Shown: positions 7,978 to 17,376 of the stretch, piece by piece | How positions within the stretch are numbered: position 1 is the stretch's first letter | Layout: every line of letters begins with the position of its first letter | Program-made: the position numbers and the translations under genes | Source of the DNA: Comamonas odontotermitis | GTDB taxonomy: Bacteria > Pseudomonadota > Gammaproteobacteria > Burkholderiales > Burkholderiaceae_C | Length of the DNA: 64,000 bases | Assembly (NCBI RefSeq): GCF_014207855.1 | Contig: NZ_JACHKZ010000007.1 | Coordinates: 1-64,000 of the forward strand | Direction of reading: 5' to 3' | The notes under the pieces: model-generated | What the model was told of the DNA's origin: nothing | What the model saw: only the letters and a program-made list of their open reading frames with translations | The model's database searches: none

Positions 7978-9558
7978 ATGAAACAGCCTTCTCTTGCTCT
8001 AGCTGCAATAGCGGTCGCCGCCGCCATGGCAACTGGTGTTGCCCAGGCCAAGTCTTTCAAATGGGCCAGCCAGGCCGATGTGGCCAGTTGGGATATCCAC
8101 GCGCAAAACAATGGTCTGCACAACGCCATTCACCCTTACGTCTACGAAACTCTGGTTACCTATAACAGTAAAAACTTCCAGACCGAGCCACTGTTGGCCA
8201 CTTCGTGGAAAGAGGTGAACCCCAAGCAGATGCGGTTCAACCTGCGCACGGGCGTGAAATTCCAGGATGGATCGGCTTTTACGGCCGATGATGCTGTGTT
8301 CTCCATCACCCGCGCGATGGCCAAGACGTCCAACTATGGCCCTTTTGTGCAGGGTATCGAGAAGGTCGTCAAGGTCGATGATTCGACCATTGACATCTAC
8401 ATGGTCGATCCCAATCCGGTTTTGCTGCGTCAATTGACCGAATTGCGGATGATGAGCAAGGCCTGGGCTGAAAAGAACAAGTCTGCTGAGCCGATGGATA
8501 TCAAGAAGGCCGATGAGAACTTTGCGCATCGAAATGCCATGGGGACAGGCCCCTTCATCCTGGAGTCCTGGCAACCTGATGTGAAGATGGTGCTCAAGAA
8601 GAACCCCAACTGGTGGGGCAATATGCCGGGCAACGTAACGGCGATCACCTACACCCCGATCAAATCGGCAGCCACCCGCATGGCGGCGTTGCTTTCTGGT
8701 GAAGTGGACATGGTGCTGGATCCTACGCCACAGGATCTGAACCGCCTGCGCGCCAGCCCGGATCTGAAGATTCTCGAAGGCCTGGAAAACCGCACCATTT
8801 TCTTTGGCATGGACCAGTTCCGTGATGAGCTGCCGGGCTCCAGCGTCAAAGGCAAGAACCCGCTCAAGGACCAGAAAGTTCGCCAGGCGCTTTACCAGGC
8901 CATTGATATCAATGCCATCACCAAGACGATTCTGCGCGGGCTGGGCAAGCCTACCGGCACCTTGGTGGCCCCCCAGGTCAATGGTTGGACTGAAGCGGTC
9001 GGAAAGCGCTTGCCCTATGACCAGGAGGTTTCCAGGAAGCTGCTGGCCGAGGCAGGCTATCCGAATGGTTTCGAGGTGGATTTTGCCTGTCCCAACAACC
9101 GCTATATCAGCGACGAGGCGATCTGCCAGTCGGTGACGGCCATGTGGGCCAAGGTTGGCGTTAAAGCCAAGCTGCGTACCTTGCCGATGGCTACCTATTT
9201 CCCCATGATCCAGCGTAACGAAGCCAGCATCTACATGCTGGGCTGGGGCGTGCCGACGTTCGATTCGCTCTACAGCCTGCAATCGCTGGTACGCACCGTT
9301 GGCAAGGGAGGGGATGGCAATTACAACGTGGGCCGTTACAGCAACGAGCGGATGGACTATCTGGTGGACCGCGTGAAGACGGAAACCGACCAGCCGGTGC
9401 GCACGCGCATGTTGACCGAGGGCTTGCAGCTGTCGAACGACACGGTATCGCACCTGCCTCTGTATGACCAGGTGATTCCGTGGGCGATGAAGAAGAACAT
9501 CGACATGGTGCACCGCGCGGACAACCGCGTGGACATCAAGCTGGTGACCATCAACTGA
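7978..9558 (+). CDS. ABC transporter periplasmic substrate-binding protein, peptide/opine family (SBP family 5)
   Basis: A 526-residue periplasmic receptor of the DppA/OppA family. The ATG at 7978 begins a clear signal peptide (MKQPSLALAAIAVAAAMATGVAQA) and is preferred over an in-frame TTG at 7909. Family features include the ALLSGEVDMVLDPTPQD stretch, the DQKVRQALYQAIDINAI stretch and a C-terminal SHLPLYDQVIPWA region. It feeds the permease and ATPase genes downstream. The amidohydrolase in the same operon suggests a peptide or acylated amino-acid ligand. The exact substrate is not readable. Confidence 0.9.
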   Translation: MKQPSLALAAIAVAAAMATGVAQAKSFKWASQADVASWDIHAQNNGLHNAIHPYVYETLVTYNSKNFQTEPLLATSWKEVNPKQMRFNLRTGVKFQDGSAFTADDAVFSITRAMAKTSNYGPFVQGIEKVVKVDDSTIDIYMVDPNPVLLRQLTELRMMSKAWAEKNKSAEPMDIKKADENFAHRNAMGTGPFILESWQPDVKMVLKKNPNWWGNMPGNVTAITYTPIKSAATRMAALLSGEVDMVLDPTPQDLNRLRASPDLKILEGLENRTIFFGMDQFRDELPGSSVKGKNPLKDQKVRQALYQAIDINAITKTILRGLGKPTGTLVAPQVNGWTEAVGKRLPYDQEVSRKLLAEAGYPNGFEVDFACPNNRYISDEAICQSVTAMWAKVGVKAKLRTLPMATYFPMIQRNEASIYMLGWGVPTFDSLYSLQSLVRTVGKGGDGNYNVGRYSNERMDYLVDRVKTETDQPVRTRMLTEGLQLSNDTVSHLPLYDQVIPWAMKKNIDMVHRADNRVDIKLVTIN

Positions 9559-9564
9559 TAGAGA

Positions 9565-9617
9565 GCTTTGGCTTTGCCCGGTATCCTTTGCGGTACCGGG
9601 CCATTAGAGCCCAAAGA
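9565..9617 (+). other. Intercistronic hairpin between binding-protein and permease genes
   Basis: An inner stem GCCCGGTA/TACCGGGC (9576-9601) is extended by an imperfect outer CTTTGG/CCCAAAG pairing. There is no T tract, so it is unlikely to be a full terminator. Such hairpins between a binding-protein gene and its permease genes commonly stabilise the upstream mRNA or reduce downstream expression. Confidence 0.5.
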
Positions 9618-9680
9618 GATAGCGGGTTAGGCAAACAGGACGGGCGCAAACCGTTGATTTGCCATTGAAGAGAGTCAGCT

Positions 9681-10661
9681 ATGTTTGCATTCATATTGCG
9701 CCGATTGATACAGGCGGTGATCGTGATGGTTGCCGTGGCGTTCATTTCTTTCATGCTGTTCCAGTATGTGGGTGATCCGGTCACCTTCCTGCTGGGGCAG
9801 GACGCAACTCCCGATCAGATTGCCGAATTGCGCAAGGCTCTTGGCTTGGACCAGCCGTTTTTCGTGCAGTTCTGGCATTTTCTGGTCAATGCCGCCCAGG
9901 GGGAGTTTGGCATCAGCCTCCGCCAGGGTGCAAAGGTGTCATCGCTCATTGCGGAGCGCTTTCCGGCGACCTTTGAGCTCGCCATGGTCGCCGCCGTGCT
10001 GGCGTTGGTCATTGGTGTGCCCATGGGGGTGTACGCCGCGCTCAAGCGCGGCACGTTCATGAGCCAGATGTTCATGACGCTGTCTTTGCTGGGCGTCTCG
10101 CTGCCGACCTTCCTGATCGGTATTCTCCTGATCCTGATTTTTTCCGTGCATCTGGGCTGGTTTCCAAGCTTTGGCCGCGGCACGACCACACAGCTGGGCT
10201 TCTGGAGCACGGGCCTGCTCAGCGCCAAGGGTTGGCACCACATCGTTCTGCCGGCCATTACGCTGGCGATTTTCCAGCTCACCTTGATCATGCGCCTGGT
10301 GCGCGCCGAGATGCTGGAGGTGCTGCGCACCGATTACATTAAGTTTGCCAAGGCGCGCGGCCTGACCAATCGCACCATCTACTTTGGCCATGCGCTCAAG
10401 AACACGCTGGTGCCGGTCATGACCATTACCGGCCTGCAACTGGGTGGCCTGATTGCGTTTGCCATCATCACGGAGACCGTGTTCCAGTGGCCAGGCATGG
10501 GATTGCTGTTCATCCAGGCGGTGACGTTTGCCGATATTCCGGTGATGGCGGCGTACCTGTGCCTGATCGCGCTGATCTTCGTGGTCATCAATCTGATTGT
10601 TGATTTGCTGTATTTCGTGGTGGATCCGCGCCTGCGCGTCGAAAAATCGGGAGGACACTGA
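9681..10661 (+). CDS. ABC transporter permease, DppB family
   Basis: A 326-residue inner-membrane permease with about six spans. It has the N-terminal FILRRLIQAVIVMVAVAFISF helix typical of DppB and OppB. The ATPase-contact motif is in the RAEMLEVLRTDYIKFAKARGL segment. It forms the pore with the DppC-type permease encoded after the amidohydrolase. It ends one base before the M20 gene start, which implies translational coupling. Confidence 0.93.
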   Translation: MFAFILRRLIQAVIVMVAVAFISFMLFQYVGDPVTFLLGQDATPDQIAELRKALGLDQPFFVQFWHFLVNAAQGEFGISLRQGAKVSSLIAERFPATFELAMVAAVLALVIGVPMGVYAALKRGTFMSQMFMTLSLLGVSLPTFLIGILLILIFSVHLGWFPSFGRGTTTQLGFWSTGLLSAKGWHHIVLPAITLAIFQLTLIMRLVRAEMLEVLRTDYIKFAKARGLTNRTIYFGHALKNTLVPVMTITGLQLGGLIAFAIITETVFQWPGMGLLFIQAVTFADIPVMAAYLCLIALIFVVINLIVDLLYFVVDPRLRVEKSGGH

Positions 10662-10662
10662 C

Positions 10663-11880
10663 ATGCAGCGTCTTCCATACAGTGCCAGTTCGCGTGCGTT
10701 TTCGCACCTCGCCCAGATCCACCCGGAGCTCACGGCCTTTCGCCGTGATCTGCACGCCAACCCCGAACTTGGCTTTGAAGAGAAATACACAGCAGCCCGC
10801 GTGGCAGAGGCGCTGCGCCTGTGCGGCGTTGACGAAATCCACCAAGGGATCGGCAAGACCGGCGTGGTGGGAGTCATCCACGGCAAGAAGCACACGAGCC
10901 GCCGCATGATCGGCCTGCGTGCCGATATGGACGCGTTGCCCATTGCCGAGCAAGGCAACTGCAGCTGGAAATCAGGCAAACAAGGCCTGATGCATGCCTG
11001 CGGCCATGACGGCCACACCGCCATGCTGGTGGGCGCGGCGCGCTATCTGGCTGAAACCCGCAACTTCGATGGAAGTGCTGTACTCATTTTTCAGCCAGGA
11101 GAAGAGGGCTACGCTGGTGCGCGCGAAATGATTCAGGATGGGCTGTTTGAGCAATTCCCGGTGGAATCGGTCTATGCCATGCACAACTGGCCAGCCATGC
11201 GCCAGGGCACGATTGGCATCAATCCCGGCGCAATGATGGCGGCGGCCGACCGCATCCAGATCAATGTGACTGGCAAAGGGGGCCATGGCGCGCACCCCTA
11301 CCAGACCAACGATGTGGTGCTGGCTTCTGCGCACTTGATCACCGCCATCCAGTCCATCGTGTCGCGCAACGTGCGTGCCATTGATGCGGCGGTTGTCAGT
11401 ATCTGCGCAGTGCAATCGGGCGACCTGGGGGCGTTCAGCGTTACGCCAGGCTCTGCCACCCTGGTGGGGACGGTTCGCACCTTCAATCCTGATGTGCAGG
11501 GCCTGGTAGAGCGCCGTCTGGGTGAGCTGTGCCAGGCCGTGGGTCTGGCTTTTGGCGTGACGGCGCAGCTCCAGTATGAACGTTCGTACCCCGCCACCAT
11601 CAATACGCCTGACGAAGCCTTGTTTGCCGGCGATGTGGCTGCCGAACTGGTTGGAGAGGCACAGGTCGTGCGCAACATGGACCCCAGCATGGGCGCGGAG
11701 GATTTCTCCTTCATGCTGCAGCACAAACCTGGTGCATATCTGCGCCTGGGCCAGGCAGTTGGCGACGACATCATCCCATTGCATAACAACCGCTATGACT
11801 TCAATGACGACGTGCTGCCCCTTGGGGCCGCGCTGCATGCCGGCATTGTGGAACGCGGCATGCCGCTTGCTACGGTCTGA
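10663..11880 (+). CDS. M20-family amidohydrolase (hippurate hydrolase/aminoacylase type)
   Basis: A cytosolic M20D metallopeptidase of 405 residues that hydrolyses N-acyl or N-aminoacyl amide bonds. The metal-site motifs are visible: GLRADMDALP, the Cys-His-Asp cluster MHACGHDGHTAML, PGEEGYAGAREM and the C-terminal MGAEDFSFML. The ATG at 10663 begins one base after the DppB-type stop. Its place inside a peptide importer operon suggests that it cleaves the imported substrate. Confidence 0.92.
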   Translation: MQRLPYSASSRAFSHLAQIHPELTAFRRDLHANPELGFEEKYTAARVAEALRLCGVDEIHQGIGKTGVVGVIHGKKHTSRRMIGLRADMDALPIAEQGNCSWKSGKQGLMHACGHDGHTAMLVGAARYLAETRNFDGSAVLIFQPGEEGYAGAREMIQDGLFEQFPVESVYAMHNWPAMRQGTIGINPGAMMAAADRIQINVTGKGGHGAHPYQTNDVVLASAHLITAIQSIVSRNVRAIDAAVVSICAVQSGDLGAFSVTPGSATLVGTVRTFNPDVQGLVERRLGELCQAVGLAFGVTAQLQYERSYPATINTPDEALFAGDVAAELVGEAQVVRNMDPSMGAEDFSFMLQHKPGAYLRLGQAVGDDIIPLHNNRYDFNDDVLPLGAALHAGIVERGMPLATV

Positions 11881-11928
11881 CACTTGTCCAACGAGAGCCG
11901 GCCACGAGTCGGGATTCACAAGGGGTAG

Positions 11929-12095
11929 ATGATGAAAGATGCAATGCACAAGACCTTGGCGACAAGACGGTTGCCTGCGACGTTGGTTACCAGCCGCTGT
12001 ACCAGCAGCTCATGCACTGGGGAGTGAGCACGAACATGGAGCTGGAGATGACCGATGGCTTCATGCCTTTCAAGTGGATGGTGGTAAAGAAATAA
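11929..12095 (+). pseudogene. Frameshifted small ORF inside the peptide ABC operon, unrecognised
   Basis: Between the M20 gene and the next permease an ATG pair at 11929/11932 follows GGGG. It reads MMKDAMHKTL in frame, and after one missing base (near 11960) continues as DKTVACDVGYQPLYQQLMHW and on to MPFKWMVVKK, stopping with TAA at 12093-12095. The joined product would be about 55 residues. The downstream part has normal coding character but no start of its own. It could be the remnant of a larger gene, a genuine small protein broken by a 1-base deletion, or a sequencing error. I do not recognise the family. Confidence 0.4.
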
Positions 12096-12159
12096 ACCGT
12101 GGTGGTGCGGTGCAGTCGGGCCATGGCAGGCGGCACCTCCAGAGACGAGAGAGACATTG

Positions 12160-13077
12160 ATGACGATGAAAAACCGAATCAAACGCTGGCTGGATAGCGA
12201 TGTGGGCTACAGCTTTCGCACATCGCCCACGGCGATCGTGGCAGCCATCATTGCTGCCATCTGCGTGTTCTGTGCGATTTTTGCCAATTGGGTGGCTCCG
12301 CACAATCCTTTTGACCTGACGACCCTGGAGCTTAGCGATGCCCGCATTCCACCGGTGTGGAGTGAGGACGGAAGCTGGAAGTACATCCTGGGCACCGACG
12401 ACCAGGGGCGGGACATCCTCTCCGCATTGATGTATGGCGCGCGCATCTCGCTGATCGTGGGCCTCGCATCGGTGGCGCTGTCGGTTGTCGTCGGTGTGGC
12501 CCTGGGCCTGCTGGCTGGCTTCAAGGGGGGCTGGATCGACTCGGTGCTGATGCGCCTGTGCGATGTGATGCTGTCATTCCCTGCCATTCTGGTGGCCCTG
12601 CTGATTGCGGGTGTGGGCCGTGCACTGTTTCCCAATGCCAATGAGTCGCTGGCCTTCGGCGTGCTGATTATCTCGATCTCGCTCACGGGCTGGGTGCAGT
12701 ATGCGCGCACGGTACGCGGCTCCACGATGGTGGAGCGCAACAAGGAATACGTGCAGGCTGCCAGGGTGACCGGCGTGGCGCCCCTGCGCATCATGATCAA
12801 ACATGTGCTGCCCAACGTGCTGGGCCCTGTGATGGTGCTGGCCACGATCCAGGTGGCTACGGCCATCATCACCGAAGCGACGCTCTCGTTCCTGGGCGTG
12901 GGCGCGCCTCCTACATCGCCGTCGCTCGGCACCCTGATCCGTGTGGGCAATGATTACCTGTTCTCTGGCGAATGGTGGATCACCATCTTCCCGGGCCTGA
13001 TGCTGGTGCTGATCGCTCTGTCGGTCAACCTGCTGGGCGACTGGCTGCGCGATGCGCTCAACCCGCGCCTGCGCTAA
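12160..13077 (+). CDS. ABC transporter permease, DppC family
   Basis: A 305-residue inner-membrane permease. It has an N-terminal span followed by a periplasmic segment containing GTDDQGRDILSALMYGARISL, the signature of DppC and OppC proteins. The cytoplasmic EAA-like loop is NKEYVQAARVTGVAPLRIMIKHVLPN, and it ends in NLLGDWLRDALNPRLR, the usual family C-terminus. ATG at 12160 is used. An adjacent TTG, or the ATG at 12166, is possible. Confidence 0.93.
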   Translation: MTMKNRIKRWLDSDVGYSFRTSPTAIVAAIIAAICVFCAIFANWVAPHNPFDLTTLELSDARIPPVWSEDGSWKYILGTDDQGRDILSALMYGARISLIVGLASVALSVVVGVALGLLAGFKGGWIDSVLMRLCDVMLSFPAILVALLIAGVGRALFPNANESLAFGVLIISISLTGWVQYARTVRGSTMVERNKEYVQAARVTGVAPLRIMIKHVLPNVLGPVMVLATIQVATAIITEATLSFLGVGAPPTSPSLGTLIRVGNDYLFSGEWWITIFPGLMLVLIALSVNLLGDWLRDALNPRLR

Positions 13078-13112
13078 TGGTGCAATCACAAGACGAAGAA
13101 GGACGAACCACG

Positions 13113-14111
13113 ATGTCGTTGTTGGAAGTTAAAAATCTGGTGGTCGAGTTTCCCAATCGCCATGGTGTATTGCGGGCTCTGGACAATATTTCGTTCTCCA
13201 TCGCTCCTGGAGAAATCCTGGGCGTGGTGGGCGAGTCGGGTGCAGGCAAGTCGCTCACGGGCGCCTCGATCATTGGCTTGCTGGAGCCGCCGGGCCATGT
13301 GGCTTCGGGCGAGATTGTGCTGGAGGGTGAGCGTATCGACCATCTGCCGCCCGAGAAGATGCGCCATATCCGTGGCCGCCGCATTGGCGCGATTTTTCAG
13401 GATCCGCTGACCTCGCTAAACCCGCTCTATACAGTGGGTCGCCAGTTGATCGAGACCATCCAGACCCACCTCAAGCTGTCGGACCGGGACGCGCGCGAGC
13501 GTGCGATCCAGCTGCTCAAGGACACCGGCATTCCCGCGGCGGAGGAGCGTGTGGATCACTACCCGCACCAGTTCTCCGGCGGCATGCGCCAGCGCGTGGT
13601 GATTGCGCTCGCGCTGGCCGCCGAGCCCAAGCTGATTGTGGCCGACGAGCCCACCACAGCGCTCGATGTATCGATCCAGGCGCAGATCATTACTTTGCTC
13701 AAGAACATCTGCCGCACGCGCGGTGCTGCCGTCATGCTCATCACCCACGACATGGGAGTGATTGCCGAGACCTGTGACCGCGTGGCCGTGATGTATGCGG
13801 GCCGCGTTGCAGAAATCGGCCCGGTGCATGAGGTCATCAACCATCCGGCGCATCCCTACACGCGGGGTCTGATGGCTTCGATCCCGGATATGGAGGCAGA
13901 TCGTGAGCGACTGAACCAGATCGATGGCGCCATGCCGCGCCTCAACGCCATTCCCAAGGGCTGTGCATTCAACCCGCGCTGCACCAAGGTGTTTGACCGT
14001 TGCATGGAACAACGCCCCGACCTGATGGCGGCGGGTGCGACACAGGCTGCGTGCTGGTTGCATGCAGCCGACTATCGGTCGGGCGTGGCAGTGACTGAGG
14101 AAACGGTATGA
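13113..14111 (+). CDS. ABC transporter ATP-binding protein, DppD family
   Basis: A 332-residue ATPase subunit. Start at ATG 13113 (MSLLEVKNLVVEF) with a GAAGGA ribosome site. Walker A is GESGAGKS, the signature is FSGGMRQR and Walker B is LIVADEPTTALD. The C-terminal oligopeptide/dipeptide extension carries the cysteines GCAFNPRCTKVFDRC, which in some relatives bind an iron-sulfur cluster. Its stop overlaps the next ATPase start by 4 bp (ATGA). Confidence 0.94.
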   Translation: MSLLEVKNLVVEFPNRHGVLRALDNISFSIAPGEILGVVGESGAGKSLTGASIIGLLEPPGHVASGEIVLEGERIDHLPPEKMRHIRGRRIGAIFQDPLTSLNPLYTVGRQLIETIQTHLKLSDRDARERAIQLLKDTGIPAAEERVDHYPHQFSGGMRQRVVIALALAAEPKLIVADEPTTALDVSIQAQIITLLKNICRTRGAAVMLITHDMGVIAETCDRVAVMYAGRVAEIGPVHEVINHPAHPYTRGLMASIPDMEADRERLNQIDGAMPRLNAIPKGCAFNPRCTKVFDRCMEQRPDLMAAGATQAACWLHAADYRSGVAVTEETV

Positions 14112-15178
14112 GCGAGGTGGTGACGATGGAAAAAAACACTGCAACCGGTACGACGGCAGGCTCGGCCGGGCGTGGCCCCTTGGTGCAGGCACGTGATCTG
14201 GCAAAGACTTTTGATGTGTCGGCCCCTTGGCTCAATCGTGTGCTGGAGCGCAAGCCGCGCAGCCTGCTGCGTGCGGTGGACGGGGTGAGCTTCGATATCG
14301 AAAAAGGCAAGACGCTCGCCTTGGTGGGCGAATCGGGCTGCGGCAAAAGCACGGTGGCCCGCCTGCTGGTCGGCCTGTATGGCCCCACACGCGGCACCTT
14401 CACCTTTGACGGACAGGATGCGCACGCAGCGTTCAAGGACCCGAACGCGAGAGCCATGCGCCGGCGCGTGCAGATGATCTTTCAAGACCCGTATGCCAGT
14501 CTGAACCCCCGCTGGTCGGTCGAGCAGATCATCGGTGAGCCGCTCAAGGAACATGGCCTGATCACCAATACCGAGCAGCTCAAGGCCCGCGTGGCGGAGT
14601 TGCTGGTGCAGGTGGGTCTGGCCCCCATGGACATGCTCAAGTACCCCCACCAGTTCTCGGGCGGGCAGCGCCAGCGTATTTCGATTGCGCGTGCCCTGGC
14701 AACCGAGCCGGAGTTCCTGGTCTGCGACGAGCCGACCTCGGCACTGGACGTATCGGTGCAGGCGCAGGTGCTCAACATCATGAAGGACCTGCAGAAAAAG
14801 CGCAGCCTCACGTACCTGTTCATCTCGCACAACCTGGCGGTGGTGCGGCATGTGAGTGACCAGGTTGGCGTGATGTATCTGGGCCGTCTGGTGGAGCTGG
14901 CCGACAAGCAAACCCTGTTTGCCAAGCCGCGCCACCCCTACACGCGCATGCTGCTCGATGCCATCCCCAAGATGCACGATACCGGAAAGGCGCGTACTCC
15001 TGTGCAAGGCGAGGTGCCCAATCCGTTGAATCCTCCGACCGGCTGCGCCTTCAACCCACGTTGCCCTTTGGCCAATGACCGCTGCCGCAACGAGCGCCCC
15101 CAGCTGCTGGATGACGACGGGGTGAAGGTGGCGTGCCACGCGGTTGAAGAAAAGCGCATTCCCGTCATTGCTGCCTGA
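14108..15178 (+). CDS. ABC transporter ATP-binding protein, DppF family
   Basis: The second ATPase of the importer, 356 residues, with Walker A GESGCGKS, signature FSGGQRQR, Walker B LVCDEPTSALD and the C-terminal GCAFNPRCPLANDRC extension. It starts within the stop of the preceding gene (ATGA overlap). A later ATG at 14126 is possible. A terminator follows, so this is the last gene of the six-gene operon. Confidence 0.94.
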   Translation: MSEVVTMEKNTATGTTAGSAGRGPLVQARDLAKTFDVSAPWLNRVLERKPRSLLRAVDGVSFDIEKGKTLALVGESGCGKSTVARLLVGLYGPTRGTFTFDGQDAHAAFKDPNARAMRRRVQMIFQDPYASLNPRWSVEQIIGEPLKEHGLITNTEQLKARVAELLVQVGLAPMDMLKYPHQFSGGQRQRISIARALATEPEFLVCDEPTSALDVSVQAQVLNIMKDLQKKRSLTYLFISHNLAVVRHVSDQVGVMYLGRLVELADKQTLFAKPRHPYTRMLLDAIPKMHDTGKARTPVQGEVPNPLNPPTGCAFNPRCPLANDRCRNERPQLLDDDGVKVACHAVEEKRIPVIAA

Positions 15179-15190
15179 GCAGGCGCACTC

Positions 15191-15225
15191 CTGAAAAGCC
15201 GGCAGCTTGCATGCCGGTTTTTTTA
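15191..15225 (+). terminator. Terminator of the peptide ABC operon
   Basis: The CCGGCA/TGCCGG stem with a 7-nt loop is followed by seven T, about 15 bp after the last ATPase gene. Confidence 0.8.
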
Positions 15226-15357
15226 TGACCAGGCCTTGCCAAGGGTAAAGATGTTCCGCGCAATGGATGGCGAGGCGGCTTGAACTCCCTGCGCTTTGCG
15301 GGGTTCACACGCGCGTCATCAAACTGCCAAACCATGGAGTCCTTTCTTGAAACGGAG

Positions 15358-17277
15358 ATGGGCATGGCAGCAGTGTGGGTGCGAGAGGGTAAGCGTCGGG
15401 CGATGTTTTGGGCGGCGTGCGGCGTGTCTGCTGCCGTGCTGGTAGCTTGCGGAGGCGGTGGCTCGGACGATGAGGCGAAGGGCGATGCACTGACCATTCT
15501 GCATGTCAACGATCACCATTCCACGCTGGCCAGCAAGACAGCCACCTTGCAGTTGCCAGTCGACGGCAAGACGACGGCAGTCACCGTCAACGCGGCGGGT
15601 TTTCCGCGCGTGACGGCGGCCATCGAAGCGCTGGCTGCCCAATCGGGCAACGTACTCAAGCTGCATGCAGGCGATGCGGTCACCGGCACCCTGTACTTCA
15701 ACCGCGCGGGGGCGGATGGCGAGGCCGACATGGCCATGCTCAATACGGTGTGCTTTGATGCCTACACGCTGGGTAACCATGAATTCGACAAGGGCGATAC
15801 CGGCCTCAAGGGCATTCTCGACCGCCTCAGGAGCGGAAGCTGCAACACCAGCGTGCTCAGCGCCAATGTGCAGTTCGGCGCCAATTCGGCATTGAATCCC
15901 AACCGCGCGCCCAACATGGTGCGCCCCTCCACCGTGATGGAGCGTGGCGGCAACAAGATCGGCATCGTGGGGCTGACGATTGCCCAGAAGACCAAGGCCT
16001 CCTCCAGCCCCGACAAGGACACCATGTTTGAAGACGAGGCCACGGCGGCGCAGCGCGAGATCGACAAGCTGCAGGCCCAGGGGGTCAAGCGCATCGTCCT
16101 GCTCAGCCACATCGGCTATGACAATGACCGGAACCTGGCCCGCAAGCTGCGTGGCGTGGATGTGATCGTGGGCGGTGATTCGCACACGCTGCTGGGGCCC
16201 GAGGCGATGAAGACCATGGGTGTGGGCTCTCCCGCGGGCGCCTACCCGACCAGTGCCACCGACAAGGACGGCAAACCCGTGTGCATCGTGCAGGCCTGGG
16301 AATACGCGCAGGTGGTGGGCGAGCTCAAGGTACGCTTCAACAAAGATGGCGAAGTGAGCGAGTGCAAGGGAACACCCCATGTGCTGATCGGCGACAAGTT
16401 CCAGATTGGTGGCAAGGATGTGACGGAGGCGCAGCGCAGTGCCATTGTGAACAGTGTCAATGCGGCGGGCTTTCTGCGGATGACGGTGCCGTCTGCCAAG
16501 GCCCAGGCTGTGTTGCAACCTTTCACCGACAAGGTCGCCAGCTTCAACACCACCAAGGTAGCCGTGGCCCCGCAGGAGCTGTGCTCGCGCCGGGTGCCCG
16601 GTGGTGAAGGCACCATGGACTACAGCCGCTCCAGCGCAGCATGCAATGCCGAAGGCGGTGTTAGCCTGCGTGGCGGAGATATCCAGCAACTGGTGGCCCA
16701 GGCGTATCTGGAAGTGGCCAACGCCCACTATGGCGGTGCCGATCTCTCACTGCAAAGTGGCGGCGGGGTGCGCATTCCCTTGAATGGGGAGGTTACCGCT
16801 GCCAACGCCATCCAGGTGCTGCCTTTTGGCAATATGCTGTACCGATTGAATGTGACCGGCGCAGAAGTGAAGAACATGCTGGAAGATGGGCTGGACGCGG
16901 TGTATGGCGCAGGCGGCACCACCGGCCCTTATCCATACACGGGTGGGCTGCGTTTTGATGTGAATGCCGCATCTGCCTTTGGCAGCCGTGTGTCGGGTAT
17001 CGAGGTGCGCGATGCCTCGACCGGCCAGTGGGGGGCGCTGGATCAGGGCAAGACCTATCGGCTTTTTGTACTGAGCTTCAATGCCAATGGCGGTGATGGC
17101 TACAAGACATTGGCATCGGTGCCCGTGGAGCGTCGCCTGGACATCGGTGTGCTCGATGCCGACGTGTTCTTCAATTACATCGAGTCCCAGACCAAGGACG
17201 CCGTGACGGGCCTGCCGATGCTCAAGCGTCTGCCCACTGATCTGTACAGCACCAAATCGTTTTCCGGTGGCCGTTGA
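15358..17277 (+). CDS. Lipoprotein 5'-nucleotidase / bifunctional UDP-sugar hydrolase-type metallophosphatase
   Basis: A secreted calcineurin-like phosphoesterase of about 640 residues anchored as a lipoprotein. The N-terminus has basic residues, a hydrophobic stretch and the lipobox LVAC followed by GGGGSDDE. Metal-site motifs are ILHVNDHHS, a GDAVTG segment, GNHEFDKG, HIGYDND and GGDSHT. The C-terminal 5'-nucleotidase domain includes LQSGGGVRIPLNGEVTAANAIQVLPFGN. It probably releases phosphate or nucleosides from extracellular nucleotides. The start is uncertain: ATG at 15358, 15364 (better spaced from GGAG) or 15403 would all keep the lipobox. It is monocistronic. Confidence 0.88.
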   Translation: MGMAAVWVREGKRRAMFWAACGVSAAVLVACGGGGSDDEAKGDALTILHVNDHHSTLASKTATLQLPVDGKTTAVTVNAAGFPRVTAAIEALAAQSGNVLKLHAGDAVTGTLYFNRAGADGEADMAMLNTVCFDAYTLGNHEFDKGDTGLKGILDRLRSGSCNTSVLSANVQFGANSALNPNRAPNMVRPSTVMERGGNKIGIVGLTIAQKTKASSSPDKDTMFEDEATAAQREIDKLQAQGVKRIVLLSHIGYDNDRNLARKLRGVDVIVGGDSHTLLGPEAMKTMGVGSPAGAYPTSATDKDGKPVCIVQAWEYAQVVGELKVRFNKDGEVSECKGTPHVLIGDKFQIGGKDVTEAQRSAIVNSVNAAGFLRMTVPSAKAQAVLQPFTDKVASFNTTKVAVAPQELCSRRVPGGEGTMDYSRSSAACNAEGGVSLRGGDIQQLVAQAYLEVANAHYGGADLSLQSGGGVRIPLNGEVTAANAIQVLPFGNMLYRLNVTGAEVKNMLEDGLDAVYGAGGTTGPYPYTGGLRFDVNAASAFGSRVSGIEVRDASTGQWGALDQGKTYRLFVLSFNANGGDGYKTLASVPVERRLDIGVLDADVFFNYIESQTKDAVTGLPMLKRLPTDLYSTKSFSGGR

Positions 17278-17296
17278 GTCGCAGGTAGCGCACAGC

Positions 17297-17324
17297 AAAA
17301 TGGGCAGCCGATGCTGCCCATTTT
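17297..17324. terminator. Bidirectional terminator between the 5'-nucleotidase gene and hexR
   Basis: A perfect 12-bp stem AAAATGGGCAGC/GCTGCCCATTTT with a 4-nt loop. The A and T ends of the stem give a U tail in both directions. Confidence 0.8.
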
Positions 17325-17376
17325 CCTTGCGGCCAGACCTTGCGATGGGTCGCGCTGGCTGTAGCCAGGTGCTGGA

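Noticed and set aside
15319..16728. A 469-codon minus-strand open frame opposite the 5'-nucleotidase gene
   Set aside because: No motif, and the plus strand encodes an evident lipoprotein phosphoesterase.
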